Shown here in pieces: positions 9,402 to 17,757 of a DNA stretch of 64,000 bases. Made by a program: the position numbers and the translations under genes. This stretch comes from Gammaproteobacteria bacterium. Lineage in GTDB: Bacteria > Pseudomonadota > Gammaproteobacteria > Competibacterales > Competibacteraceae. Numbering within the stretch: the stretch's first letter is position 1; each line of letters begins with the position of its first letter. The stretch is taken from assembly GCA_024235035.1 (NCBI GenBank), contig JACKNE010000010.1, forward strand, positions 62,001 to 126,000, written 5' to 3'. Under the pieces are notes generated by a model. The model saw nothing but the letters and a program-made list of their open reading frames with translations. It had not been told where the DNA came from and made no database searches.

Positions 9402-11486
9402 CTAAAACTGAGCATTCAACTTCAGGTAGATGCCTCGTTCGATTTCAGTGGGTATCGATCGGAGAAATTGTTCAGAGGCATATTCGAGGTGGGTTTGCTC
9501 AAGGAGATTTTGCCCAACCAGCGAGATTTCCAGATCACGCTGGATTTTCCAGGCCAGTTGTATATCCAGGCTGGTATAGGCGGGGATGGTAGGATCCTCG
9601 ATTTCGCTGACATGACGCAGCCAGGCGTCTCCTCGCCAAGCAGGATGAAACGTCCACGACGAGAGTAGCGAAAACTGGTGGATCGGTGGGATGCCGCCGC
9701 CACCGATATGATTAGGCCAGCGGACCCGACTGTAGCTGTAGCTGGCCTGTAAGCGCCAATCGGCAAAAGGCTGCCAATTGGCGGTTAGTTCCAGACCGTG
9801 AATTTTTGCGCTGCCCGTGTTTCCTCCCAGAAAGGGCAAGGTCAGCAAGGGTGGGTTCGAAAAATCGAGTGCCCCGGCAGAGAAATTTCGCAGTTCGTCG
9901 TAATTGTAGTAAAAGCCCGCTAGATCCAGATTCAACGCCGATGGCCACTGGTGTCGCCATCCGATGTCCAGGCCGATCATTTTTTCAGCTTGTAAGTCAG
10001 GATTGCCTTGCCAAATGATAGCGACCGGCCGGTTGGGATCGATCAAGGGTGGCAGAGGTTTCCCCAAAGCCCCGACAGGTGTGTTGATGAGCCAGGCCCG
10101 GCCATCCGATTCTCCGCGTGATGGGGTGCGCACCACCCGGGAGACTGCTGCCCAGATACGGTTGCGCGGATCGGGCATCCACAATAACCGCAGGTTAGGT
10201 TGGACTTCGAAACCGGTGTAATCGTTATGCTCGAAGCGGCTGCCCAGCGTCAAATGCCAGCGATTGGGAATTAAGGTGATTTCATCCTGAAAATAGGCGC
10301 TGAATAGACGGCTGGTGCGCTGGGCGGGATTAATCGTCAAATAGACGGAGCCGGTGATGTCATCGCGAGTGTGTCGATAGCCTAACCCCCAGATGATGTC
10401 CTGCGTATCACCGATAGCAAGTTGTTGTTGAAACTCCATATCCAGGGTATCCGTGTCCTGAGTGAGCCAGACATGTTCGAGGCTTTGGTGTTCGAAATAC
10501 GCCTGTAGGCTATACTCATCCGTAGCGCTGATTTGGCGTTTCCAGCGGGACAGCAAGTACCCAGCGTGCATCCTTTGATCGAAGTTCTTGAGCGCATTAA
10601 GACCTGTGGGGAGGGGTAGGAGAATGCGGTCGCCAGCCTGGTTATGGTAGACCTCACCTTCGACCAACCATTGATCCATGCCTTGAGCGTGTTCCAGACG
10701 GAACCCAGCACGTTCATTCTGCCAGTCGTCTGCATTCTGACCTCCCGCAACCATTTGGGAGGAGCCGTAATCTTGCGCCTTGGCGTACACGCGCATAGCA
10801 GTGTCATCGTTGATCTTCCAGCCCTGACGCACGAAGCCTTCGGCGCGCAATTCCGTGCCTGTAGCGACAACCGCTTGCCCTCCCAGCGTCTCTTCAGTCG
10901 ATTTGGTGATGATATTGATGACGCCATTGACGGCATTGGCGCCCCACAATGGTGCGGGGCCGCGAATGACTTCAATGTGTTCGATATTCTCCAGTGGGAT
11001 ATTCTGCGCTTCCCAAAACACCCCGGAGAGCATGGACGAGTAGAGTGTGCGTCCATCCATCAGCACCAGGAGTTTGTTGGAATAACGGTCCGCAAAGCCC
11101 CGGATAGAGATTGCCCATTTGTTGTTGCCCAGGGCGGCGACCTGCACGCCGGGCGCGAGGCGTAGCGCTTCGGGAAGATTGGTCGCGCCGCTGCGGCGAA
11201 TATCGTCGGCACTGATGACGAACACAGCCGCAGCCGTATCTGCCAGCGTTTGCGCCTTGCGGGACGCTGAGGTAATGACTACTTGCGAGAGTTCTTCGAA
11301 ACTCAAATCCAAGAAGCTTTCGACCTCATCGACAGCAGCGGCGAACGTCTTGGAAAATGGCTGCACGAAGCTGAGCAGCAGCCCACCAAACAGCATGGCT
11401 TGAGTCATCGCGATCAGTGGCGGTTGCTTCACTGGAAAAAGCCGCCTTTTTGCCAAAACGTCAAGGGTGATTTGTCTCTTTCTCAC
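9402..11486 (-). CDS. TonB-dependent outer-membrane receptor
   Basis: 694 residues. The GTG start at 11486 overlaps the preceding stop codon (GTGA), indicating coupling; an internal ATG at 11408 is the alternative. A signal-peptide-like segment (AMLFGGLLLSFVQPFSKTFAA) is followed by a plug domain (SFEELSQVVITSASRKAQT; ISIRGFADRYSNKLLVLMDGR; IEHIEVIRGPAPLWGANAVNGVINIITK) and a long beta-barrel ending in aromatic F (KLNAQF). The plug type is that of receptors often paired with YfiR-like proteins and kinases. Because it lies inside a signalling operon, it may act as a sensor-transducer as well as a transporter; the substrate cannot be read from the sequence and no TonB box was assigned with confidence. 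Confidence 0.9.
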   Translation of the reverse strand: MRKRQITLDVLAKRRLFPVKQPPLIAMTQAMLFGGLLLSFVQPFSKTFAAAVDEVESFLDLSFEELSQVVITSASRKAQTLADTAAAVFVISADDIRRSGATNLPEALRLAPGVQVAALGNNKWAISIRGFADRYSNKLLVLMDGRTLYSSMLSGVFWEAQNIPLENIEHIEVIRGPAPLWGANAVNGVINIITKSTEETLGGQAVVATGTELRAEGFVRQGWKINDDTAMRVYAKAQDYGSSQMVAGGQNADDWQNERAGFRLEHAQGMDQWLVEGEVYHNQAGDRILLPLPTGLNALKNFDQRMHAGYLLSRWKRQISATDEYSLQAYFEHQSLEHVWLTQDTDTLDMEFQQQLAIGDTQDIIWGLGYRHTRDDITGSVYLTINPAQRTSRLFSAYFQDEITLIPNRWHLTLGSRFEHNDYTGFEVQPNLRLLWMPDPRNRIWAAVSRVVRTPSRGESDGRAWLINTPVGALGKPLPPLIDPNRPVAIIWQGNPDLQAEKMIGLDIGWRHQWPSALNLDLAGFYYNYDELRNFSAGALDFSNPPLLTLPFLGGNTGSAKIHGLELTANWQPFADWRLQASYSYSRVRWPNHIGGGGIPPIHQFSLLSSWTFHPAWRGDAWLRHVSEIEDPTIPAYTSLDIQLAWKIQRDLEISLVGQNLLEQTHLEYASEQFLRSIPTEIERGIYLKLNAQF

Positions 11487-12736
11487 CGGTCCTGTGAATT
11501 TTCCATGCTAGGCGGCTCCAGACCGGTCGCTGTCTCCCAACTGACCTGCAAATGCTGCTCCACCAGATCCACCACTTCACCATCCAGATGATTCTGATGC
11601 ACGAAGCTGCGCAACATCTCCAGAATTTCTTGAGGAGACAGTGGCTTGCGGTAAGGGCGTCGTTGGGCCAGCGCCTGGAATACGTCGGATACAGCGATGA
11701 TTCGTACCTCAAGGGTCAACTCCGCACCGCGGCGGTGGAATGGATAGCCGTGCCCATCCAGTGTCTCATGATGATAAGCGGCCCAAAGCGTGATATCTTC
11801 CAGACCCGTGATGCCACGCAGGATTTGGTAGGTTTCGAAACTGTGGCGCTGGATCATCGCTCGTTCCTCGCGGGTCAGCGCGCCCGGCTTATCCAGAATC
11901 TCGTCGGGTACTTGCAGTTTGCCCAGATCGTGCAGCAATCCGGCGACTTCGATCTTCTCGCAGGTTTCGATGGCCAATCCGGCCCGTTCCGCCAGGAATC
12001 GCGCCAGACGCGCCGTACCCAGGGAGTGCTCCATGGTATAAGGACTCTTGGCATCCACGATCCGCGCAAAAAGCAGCGCCAATTGCCTCAGTTCCGGGAA
12101 GGTGATCGGCACCAGTTGCGATTCCCGCTCTCGTTCGTAAATGAAGCGAATCAAATGGCGAGGCTCCAAACTCAGCCAGAAAGCTTCGTTATCGGACAAA
12201 TCCATGAACAGGGTCACCAGATTTGGCGCGAAGTAGGAGCCGCTCAATCGCCAAACCGTATCGCGAATCGTGTGTCGAGCCAGCAAAAGATCGCTCTCGT
12301 AGTGTGGGACGGCCAAGGCGTCGACCCGATCGACCAGATAGATCAAATTCGCCAACCGAGCGGTATCTTGGGAAACATCGAGAGTAGGGAATACATCCCA
12401 GTGGGTATGGTGATAGCGGACGATCGTTTGCAGATGGGCTAATGGTGGAAACTGGCCGAGCAGTTCACTGCCTTTGCGGCAGTGAAACTCGACACCTTCC
12501 CCATCCATTTCGTTGATCAAGCAGCGATGCGCATGCGTGGATGATACGCCGCAGTCATGCAGCAGCCCAACGTGGAACAGATTTTCCAGTGCCAGATCGC
12601 TGAGGTCTAAGTCGCGACCGCATTGAAGCGCCATGAACCCGACCCGCTTACCGTGGAACACCTCGTCCACGCCGACCAGGTCGAGGACATCCGACAGTGC
12701 ATGAATGGCTTGACCGAGATTGATGGTAACGCTCAT
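11483..12736 (-). CDS. HD-GYP domain protein with a second, degenerate HD-type half
   Basis: 417 residues, soluble. The C-terminal half is a standard HD-GYP domain: HSLGTARLARFLAER, GLLHDLGKLQVPDEILDKPG, HHETLDGHGYP, AVSDVFQALAQRRPY. The N-terminal half has a second, weaker copy of the pattern (FHVGLLHDCGVSSTH; RYHHTHWD; IYLVDRVDALA), suggesting an internal duplication. Known family: HD-GYP proteins hydrolyse cyclic-di-GMP; the intact motif suggests activity. Its ATG overlaps the stop of the DUF805 gene (ATGA), and its own stop overlaps the receptor start, so all are translated together. In this operon it could supply the cyclic-di-GMP output, in parallel with the kinase phosphorelay (inference). 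Confidence 0.87.
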   Translation of the reverse strand: MSVTINLGQAIHALSDVLDLVGVDEVFHGKRVGFMALQCGRDLDLSDLALENLFHVGLLHDCGVSSTHAHRCLINEMDGEGVEFHCRKGSELLGQFPPLAHLQTIVRYHHTHWDVFPTLDVSQDTARLANLIYLVDRVDALAVPHYESDLLLARHTIRDTVWRLSGSYFAPNLVTLFMDLSDNEAFWLSLEPRHLIRFIYERERESQLVPITFPELRQLALLFARIVDAKSPYTMEHSLGTARLARFLAERAGLAIETCEKIEVAGLLHDLGKLQVPDEILDKPGALTREERAMIQRHSFETYQILRGITGLEDITLWAAYHHETLDGHGYPFHRRGAELTLEVRIIAVSDVFQALAQRRPYRKPLSPQEILEMLRSFVHQNHLDGEVVDLVEQHLQVSWETATGLEPPSMENSQDR

Positions 12737-13323
12737 TTTGTTTGCAACGGTAAGCGGTTGGGAGCCGTTTGCTGGGTGTGTGCGGCGTAATCCATATAGG
12801 CGGGAATGGCGATAGCGGCGATGATGCCAGTGACGGTGATCAACGGCAGGATCAGGGCTAGCAGGATGACACCCAAGGTATTGGGTGGCGGTGGGTTGCC
12901 GAAACGGTTAGCGCCTTGAGTGCCGGGCATGATCAGCAGGATCAGATATAATACTAGGTTGGCAAGCGGTACCAATACCAGCAACGACCACCAGCTACTC
13001 GCGTTGAAATCGTGCAAGCGTTGAATGATTAACAGGATCGATACGACTATCGTCACTATCCAGAGTGCGATCAGTGCACCGCTACCCAGTATGTGGACCA
13101 GATCGCCATCGCCGCCGCCTTCTTGCAGACGGGAAAACGAATTCACGCTGGCTATCAAACCTGCTGACAGAAAAATCAATACTATGAGACCCACTAAGTA
13201 ACCGATGTAACGCACCCGACCCAGCCGGCCTTGAGTCGAGAAAAGCTTGATTTCAGCAAACGGCTCCGATGCAGTGGATGTGATAGGGCTACGAGGAGGT
13301 TGGTAGGGGCTAGAATCATGCAT
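12733..13323 (-). CDS. DUF805-type membrane protein
   Basis: 196 residues starting at ATG 13323; a TTG at 13335 would add four residues. After a soluble N-terminal tail of about 35 residues come the DUF805 signature (FSTQGRLGRVRYIGYLVGLIVL) and four or five hydrophobic segments, including LHDFNASSWWSLLVLVPLANLVLYLILLIMPG, which is the family hallmark (short loop with LHD, then a W-rich helix and PG). The last segment (LGVILLALILPLITVTGIIAAIAIPAYMDYA) resembles a pilin-type helix followed by AYMDY. It is an inner-membrane protein of unknown function, and first gene of the five-gene minus-strand signalling operon. Confidence 0.82.
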   Translation of the reverse strand: MHDSSPYQPPRSPITSTASEPFAEIKLFSTQGRLGRVRYIGYLVGLIVLIFLSAGLIASVNSFSRLQEGGGDGDLVHILGSGALIALWIVTIVVSILLIIQRLHDFNASSWWSLLVLVPLANLVLYLILLIMPGTQGANRFGNPPPPNTLGVILLALILPLITVTGIIAAIAIPAYMDYAAHTQQTAPNRLPLQTK

Positions 13324-13474
13324 ATTATTTTCCAATGTCGATTCATCTGTATTCTAGAAGTCGTTGCGCCTGGTCGCAACGCAACGCGTCTGCTTCTTCC
13401 AACCAGCGGTTGCTTTTCTAAGTACCTGATCCGTGCCATGCTGCATAAAACTGTTGCCAATATTTCCAAGACCG
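13324..13474. promoter_or_regulatory. Divergent intergenic region with a perfect 7-bp inverted repeat
   Basis: This 151-bp gap separates the start codons of two divergent operons (DUF805 leftward, RDD rightward) and must hold promoters for both. The only clear structure is an inverted repeat, CGTTGCG at 13362-13368 and CGCAACG at 13375-13381, separated by six bases. It could be an operator or a short leader hairpin. No -35/-10 pair was convincing. Confidence 0.4.
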
Positions 13475-14182
13475 ATGACTTTATCCGTTTCGCCACTGCC
13501 TCTGGATACCCTTTGCCACATCGAAATCCCTGAAGGTATCGAACTGAGCCTGCGGGTAGCGGGACCCGTGGCGCGAGTATTGGCCTGGAGTGTAGATAGC
13601 TTGATCCGCTATGGCGCGCTGTGGGGTTTATTCATAGTGCTGGCGATGCTGGGCGCCGGTGGATTGGGGCTGTGGCTGATCATCCTGTTTCTGGCGGAAT
13701 GGCTTTATCCGGTGCTGTTCGAAGTCTATGCTAGTGGTGCCACGCCCGGTAAAAGGACTCTGGGATTGAAGGTCGTCCATGTCAATGGCACTCCGGTGGA
13801 CTGGCCAGCGGCGCTGATCCGTAACCTGCTGCGGGCAGTCGATTTCCTACCCTTGCTTTATGGTTGCGGCCTGGTCGCGATGGTGTGTAATCGGCGCTTC
13901 CAGCGCTTGGGTGATTTGGCCGCTGGCACGGTGGTCATTTACCGTGATCCGCCCGCCGCTGCGCCGAAATTGCCGCCCGGACCAGCACTGCCACCGCCTT
14001 TCCCACTCTATGCCGCTGAACAGCAACTCTTGATTGATTTCGCTGAACGCAGCGCGACCCTTCATCCAGAGCGACAGGCGGAATTGGCGGATTTGTTAGC
14101 CTGTCAAACCAGCCTATATGGCGTGGTGGGCGTCGAGCGGTTGTGCGCTTATGCCCGCTGGCTAGCCGGGGAGGAGACATGA
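13475..14182 (+). CDS. RDD-family membrane protein
   Basis: 235 residues from ATG 13475. The RDD core is visible: RVAGPVARVLAWSVDSLIRY (first helix with R and D), the second hydrophobic pair, then GKRTLGLKVVHVNG and a last helix ending RFQRLGDLAAGTVVIYRD. The C-terminal 60 residues are soluble and begin with a proline-rich linker. RDD proteins are small membrane proteins, some suggested to be transporters. It is the first gene of a five-gene operon; its TGA overlaps the next ATG (ATGA at 14179-14182). Confidence 0.87.
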   Translation: MTLSVSPLPLDTLCHIEIPEGIELSLRVAGPVARVLAWSVDSLIRYGALWGLFIVLAMLGAGGLGLWLIILFLAEWLYPVLFEVYASGATPGKRTLGLKVVHVNGTPVDWPAALIRNLLRAVDFLPLLYGCGLVAMVCNRRFQRLGDLAAGTVVIYRDPPAAAPKLPPGPALPPPFPLYAAEQQLLIDFAERSATLHPERQAELADLLACQTSLYGVVGVERLCAYARWLAGEET

Positions 14183-15159
14183 GACAACGCCCCTTCGAGG
14201 ATCGCTACACTGCCGGTTGGCAGGCTTTTGCTGCCCGATTGGATGATCTGGAACGCCAGACTACATCCAAGAATGCGCTTGTAGCGCCCCTGCTATCGGT
14301 TGCCGCATTACCTGCGGCTTACCGCCAACTCTGCCAGCAATTGGCCATCGCTCGCAGTCGGCGCTACAGCGACTCCCTGCTGACGCGACTGAATCAATTG
14401 GCATTGCGCGCCTATCAGCAGATTTACCGTGCTCCGCAACGGCGTTGGTCGGTAGTCCTGGAGTTTCTCACCGGCGATTTTCCGCGCCGGGTGCGCGCCG
14501 ACGCCAAACTGTTCTGGTTATGTACGGTGTTGTTTTACCTGCCGCTGTTGAGCATGGGTTGGGCGGTCTACCAGGCTCCGGAACTGATTTATAGTCTGTT
14601 ATCGCCGGAATCGGTCGCGGATCTCGAAGCGATGTATGCGCCTGAGCGGATTGCCAACGATCGCAATGCCTCGACGGATCTGGCGATGTTCGGCTACTAC
14701 ATCCACAACAACGTCGGCCTGGGCTTTCGTACCTTTGCCGGTGGGGTGCTGTTGGGGATCGGCGTGGCCTTCATGTTGTTGCTGAATGGAATGTTCATCG
14801 GTGCAGTGTCGGGCTATCTCACCGCTCGGGGCCTGATCGAGACCTTCTACACCTTTATTGCGGGGCATGGTGCTTTTGAACTGACCGGCATCGTGCTGGC
14901 CGGCGTCGCCGGGTTGAAATTGGGGTGGGCGGTCGCGGCGCCGGGCCCGTGGAGCCGGGTAGAATCCTTACGACAGGCCGCCGTGGGCGGCGTGCGGTTG
15001 ATCCTCGGTGTGGTTACGCTCCTGGTGCTGGCAGCGTTTATCGAGGCCTTCTGGTCTTCCAACCGGGCAATCCCGGCGGAAATCAAGTACACGGTCGGTG
15101 CGCTGGGCTGGCTGGTGATCATTCTTTACCTCACGCTGGCGGGCCGTCGTGCCTCTTGA
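14179..15159 (+). CDS. Stage II sporulation protein M-like membrane protein (SpoIIM/DUF95 family)
   Basis: 326 residues. ATG 14179 follows a strong GAGGAG site. The N-terminal third is soluble and helical (FAARLDDLERQ); the rest has about six membrane segments with the family features: a helix after FWLCTVLFYLP, YIHNNVGLGFRTFAGGVLLG, and GHGAFELTGIVLAGVAGLKLG. Despite the name, this family is common in non-sporulating bacteria beside RDD and MoxR genes, as here. It probably forms part of an envelope complex built by the MoxR ATPase (inference). Its 3' end overlaps the next gene by 11 bases. Confidence 0.87.
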   Translation: MRQRPFEDRYTAGWQAFAARLDDLERQTTSKNALVAPLLSVAALPAAYRQLCQQLAIARSRRYSDSLLTRLNQLALRAYQQIYRAPQRRWSVVLEFLTGDFPRRVRADAKLFWLCTVLFYLPLLSMGWAVYQAPELIYSLLSPESVADLEAMYAPERIANDRNASTDLAMFGYYIHNNVGLGFRTFAGGVLLGIGVAFMLLLNGMFIGAVSGYLTARGLIETFYTFIAGHGAFELTGIVLAGVAGLKLGWAVAAPGPWSRVESLRQAAVGGVRLILGVVTLLVLAAFIEAFWSSNRAIPAEIKYTVGALGWLVIILYLTLAGRRAS

Positions 15160-16717
15160 AACCATCACGGCTGAGCTGCGCCGACGCAACGCCTGGGAAG
15201 CGACCGATCTGGGCGTAGTGATGGTTCGGCAATGGCTTGGCCCGATCTACGCTGCTTGGTTTGCCGTGGCCTTACCACTGTTCGTGTTGCTGCATCTGCT
15301 ATGTTGGGAAAACTGGCCAGTGGTGCCATGGCTGATGTGGTGGTTGAAACCGCTGCTGGATCGTCCGCCGCTGTATATCTTGAGTCAAGCCTTGTTTGGC
15401 GATTCGCCAAAGCGCTGCCTTTTCTGGCGCAAGTTGCCGGAATTGTTGTTGCATCGGCAAGCGCTGGCCGCACTGACTTGGCGTCGCCTGGATTCCGCTC
15501 GCTCTTTTAGCCTGCCAGTAAGTCAATTGGAAGCACTGACAGGCAAGGCGCGTCGTCAGCGCTTGCGCGATTTAGGGCATCCAGGCCGCGGATCGGCGGT
15601 GTGGTTGACCGTTGTCTGCCTGCACCTAGAAATTGCGATGGACTTCGCGCTGATAGCCCTGGTGTGGTTGCTGATTCCCGATTTCGTGGCGCTGGAGCTC
15701 TTCGATTTGTTCGACGACCACGATGCGTGGGGACAGCTTTGGCTGAATGTCGTGGGTTTCTGTGGGCTGAGTCTAGTCGAACCATACTATGTCGCCGCCG
15801 GTTTTACCCTATATCTCAATCGCCGCGCCTGGCTCGAAGCTTGGGATCTGGAGCTCAGTTTCCGGAAGTTGGCGGCGCGGTTGGCGCCATTGGGAGGCGT
15901 GGCGGCGCTGTGCCTCGGGTTGGCGCTTGGTTCGGGGTTGCTGACGGTTCCAGTCATCGGGTTCGCCGCTGCCGGCGTTCCCCTCGCCAATACTCCCCCG
16001 CCAGAGGCGGAGGCAGCGCCGATCAATCTATTCTGCGTACAGCGGCGCGAACGCGCGGCTGAACTGGCCCAGGCCAGCAGCTCAGTCAAACAGGCGCTGG
16101 CCGAAACGCTGAAGGAACCCGAATTACAAGTCTGTGAAAGACAGAAACGTTGGCGGTGGCGGGATGCGCGGCCCGCTGAGCGACCTGAGCGCTCGTCACG
16201 CGATCCCCGTCAGGCTCAGTGGTTTGCAGCGACGGTCGAGGGATTGCTGTGGGTTGCTCTAGGCATCTTCATCACCATGGCCGGTGGGTGGTTATGGCGT
16301 CGAGCGCCTGGTTTGCCGAAACGCGTTCGCCGCCGTAGCGGCCTCTTCCCAGTTTTACCGATGCCGGGTCACGATGCGATGATCGTTCCGCCGGAGGCTG
16401 GATTGGGCGACACCGCTTGGCGCTTGTGGAGCGACGGCCAGCCGCGTGAGGCATTGCGTTTGCTGTATCGAGGTAGCCTAGCTGGGCTAGCGACTCAACA
16501 CGGTCTTCCAGTGCGCAAGAGCACCACCGAAGAGGAATGCCTGCGGCTGGCCGCTGCGCAACTGGCCGATTCCGACCTGCTCGGCTTTCTCCGCCGCTTG
16601 GTCCGCGCCTGGCAGGCAGCCGCCTACGCCCACCGCTTGCCGGATGCAGCGGACGCCCGCCGCCTGTGTGTGGAATGGTCCCGGCATTTCGCCATAACCG
16701 GGGAGTTGCTCACATGA
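15149..16717 (+). CDS. DUF4129-containing multi-pass membrane protein
   Basis: 522 residues starting at GTG 15149, inside the end of the previous gene. It has several membrane helices (WFAVALPLFVLLHLLCW; LEIAMDFALIALVWLLIPDF; VAALCLGLALGSGLLTVPVIGFAAAG; VEGLLWVALGIFITMAGGWLW), a soluble charged loop, and the DUF4129 tail with EALRLLYRGSLAGLATQHGLPVRKSTTEEECLRL. That tail resembles a feature of membrane proteins encoded beside MoxR ATPases. Role unknown; likely the membrane component partner of the neighbouring gene products. The TGA overlaps the next ATG. Confidence 0.84.
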   Translation: MPLETITAELRRRNAWEATDLGVVMVRQWLGPIYAAWFAVALPLFVLLHLLCWENWPVVPWLMWWLKPLLDRPPLYILSQALFGDSPKRCLFWRKLPELLLHRQALAALTWRRLDSARSFSLPVSQLEALTGKARRQRLRDLGHPGRGSAVWLTVVCLHLEIAMDFALIALVWLLIPDFVALELFDLFDDHDAWGQLWLNVVGFCGLSLVEPYYVAAGFTLYLNRRAWLEAWDLELSFRKLAARLAPLGGVAALCLGLALGSGLLTVPVIGFAAAGVPLANTPPPEAEAAPINLFCVQRRERAAELAQASSSVKQALAETLKEPELQVCERQKRWRWRDARPAERPERSSRDPRQAQWFAATVEGLLWVALGIFITMAGGWLWRRAPGLPKRVRRRSGLFPVLPMPGHDAMIVPPEAGLGDTAWRLWSDGQPREALRLLYRGSLAGLATQHGLPVRKSTTEEECLRLAAAQLADSDLLGFLRRLVRAWQAAAYAHRLPDAADARRLCVEWSRHFAITGELLT

Positions 16718-17757
16718 TCCGCCATCGGCTTGGGCGGATAGGGCTCATTTTGCTGGCGCTGCTCAGCATCGGCAGTGGCGTATGGTGGTGGCTGAGCCAG
16801 AATCTGGTTCAGCGTCGCGAAGAAATCTATACTGGCTATGCTGAAATCGCACAACGCAATCCGCTCTATAGCGCCGACCGATTGTTGACTCGGCTGGGCC
16901 GCACGGTTCACAGTGTGCGTCGGCTCGATGAGCTGCCCCATTTGCTAGACCCCGCCGATACCCTGCTCATCGTCATCCCCAGTTATGCCTTGAGCGAGAT
17001 TGAAAGCCAGCAGTTGCTGGCTTGGGTCCACACCGGCGGGCATTTGCTGGTCGGCGTGCAACACGCCTACGAACCAGGCCAGGGACTCGACCATCTGCTC
17101 AATCGGCTTGCAATGCGCAGCCATCGCGTTGGGGAAGCGATCAGCGATCCTATCCAGGTCACGCTGAACGAGACGATGCCGCCATTGCAGGTTCGGTTCC
17201 GTTCCGACCTACGATTGCATGACGCTTTCTGGCAGTCCCTCCGTTGGGGTGAAGGACGGGTCACGTTGCTGACGGATCTTAGCCTATTTACCAATGCTCG
17301 ATTGATTGAGCATGACCATGCCGATTTCCTATGGGCGTTACTCCAGCCAGATAGCCGTCCCGGTGGCGAGATCTGGTTGCAATACCGGATGCTGACCCCG
17401 TCGCTGTGGCAATTGCTCTGGCGACATGCCTGGATGCCGCTGCTGGGCATGATGCTGACCTTGCTGGCGGCGCTGTGGAGCTACAGCCGGCGGTTGGGGC
17501 CGCTGCGAGTTCCTCGTTCTGGCGAACAGCGCCGGTTGGCGGAGCATCTGCAAGCCAGCTCGCATTTTCTGTGGCGACATGGCGCCGGGCCGATGCTGCT
17601 GCAAGCGGCTCGACACTATGCCTTGCACCAGAGGGAGCGCCGCCAACCTGGCCTGTCGCTCGACATTGCCCCGTTGGCGAATTCCGACCAGCCGTTGACT
17701 GAACACGCTCTGATCCATACCCTGCAAACCCTGCAACGTCTTAGCCGTCCTCGATGA
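16714..17757 (+). CDS. DUF4350-domain membrane protein
   Basis: 347 residues; ATG 16714 overlaps the stop of the preceding gene. One N-terminal membrane anchor (GLILLALLSIGSGVWWWLS) is followed by an extracytoplasmic domain with YSADRLLTRLGRTVHSV and DTLLIVIPSYALSEIESQQLLAWVHTGGHLLVGV. These are typical of DUF4350, which has a glutamine-amidotransferase-like Rossmann core without the catalytic Cys. A second membrane helix (WMPLLGMMLTLLAALWSYSRRLGPLR) precedes a cytoplasmic helical tail. It lies directly upstream of moxR with ATGA coupling. Function unknown; the pairing with MoxR is conserved in many Proteobacteria. Confidence 0.82.
   Translation: MIRHRLGRIGLILLALLSIGSGVWWWLSQNLVQRREEIYTGYAEIAQRNPLYSADRLLTRLGRTVHSVRRLDELPHLLDPADTLLIVIPSYALSEIESQQLLAWVHTGGHLLVGVQHAYEPGQGLDHLLNRLAMRSHRVGEAISDPIQVTLNETMPPLQVRFRSDLRLHDAFWQSLRWGEGRVTLLTDLSLFTNARLIEHDHADFLWALLQPDSRPGGEIWLQYRMLTPSLWQLLWRHAWMPLLGMMLTLLAALWSYSRRLGPLRVPRSGEQRRLAEHLQASSHFLWRHGAGPMLLQAARHYALHQRERRQPGLSLDIAPLANSDQPLTEHALIHTLQTLQRLSRPR

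Noticed and set aside
11552..12442. Plus-strand open frame of 296 codons over the HD-GYP gene
   Set aside because: Shadow frame; the minus strand carries the intact catalytic motifs.
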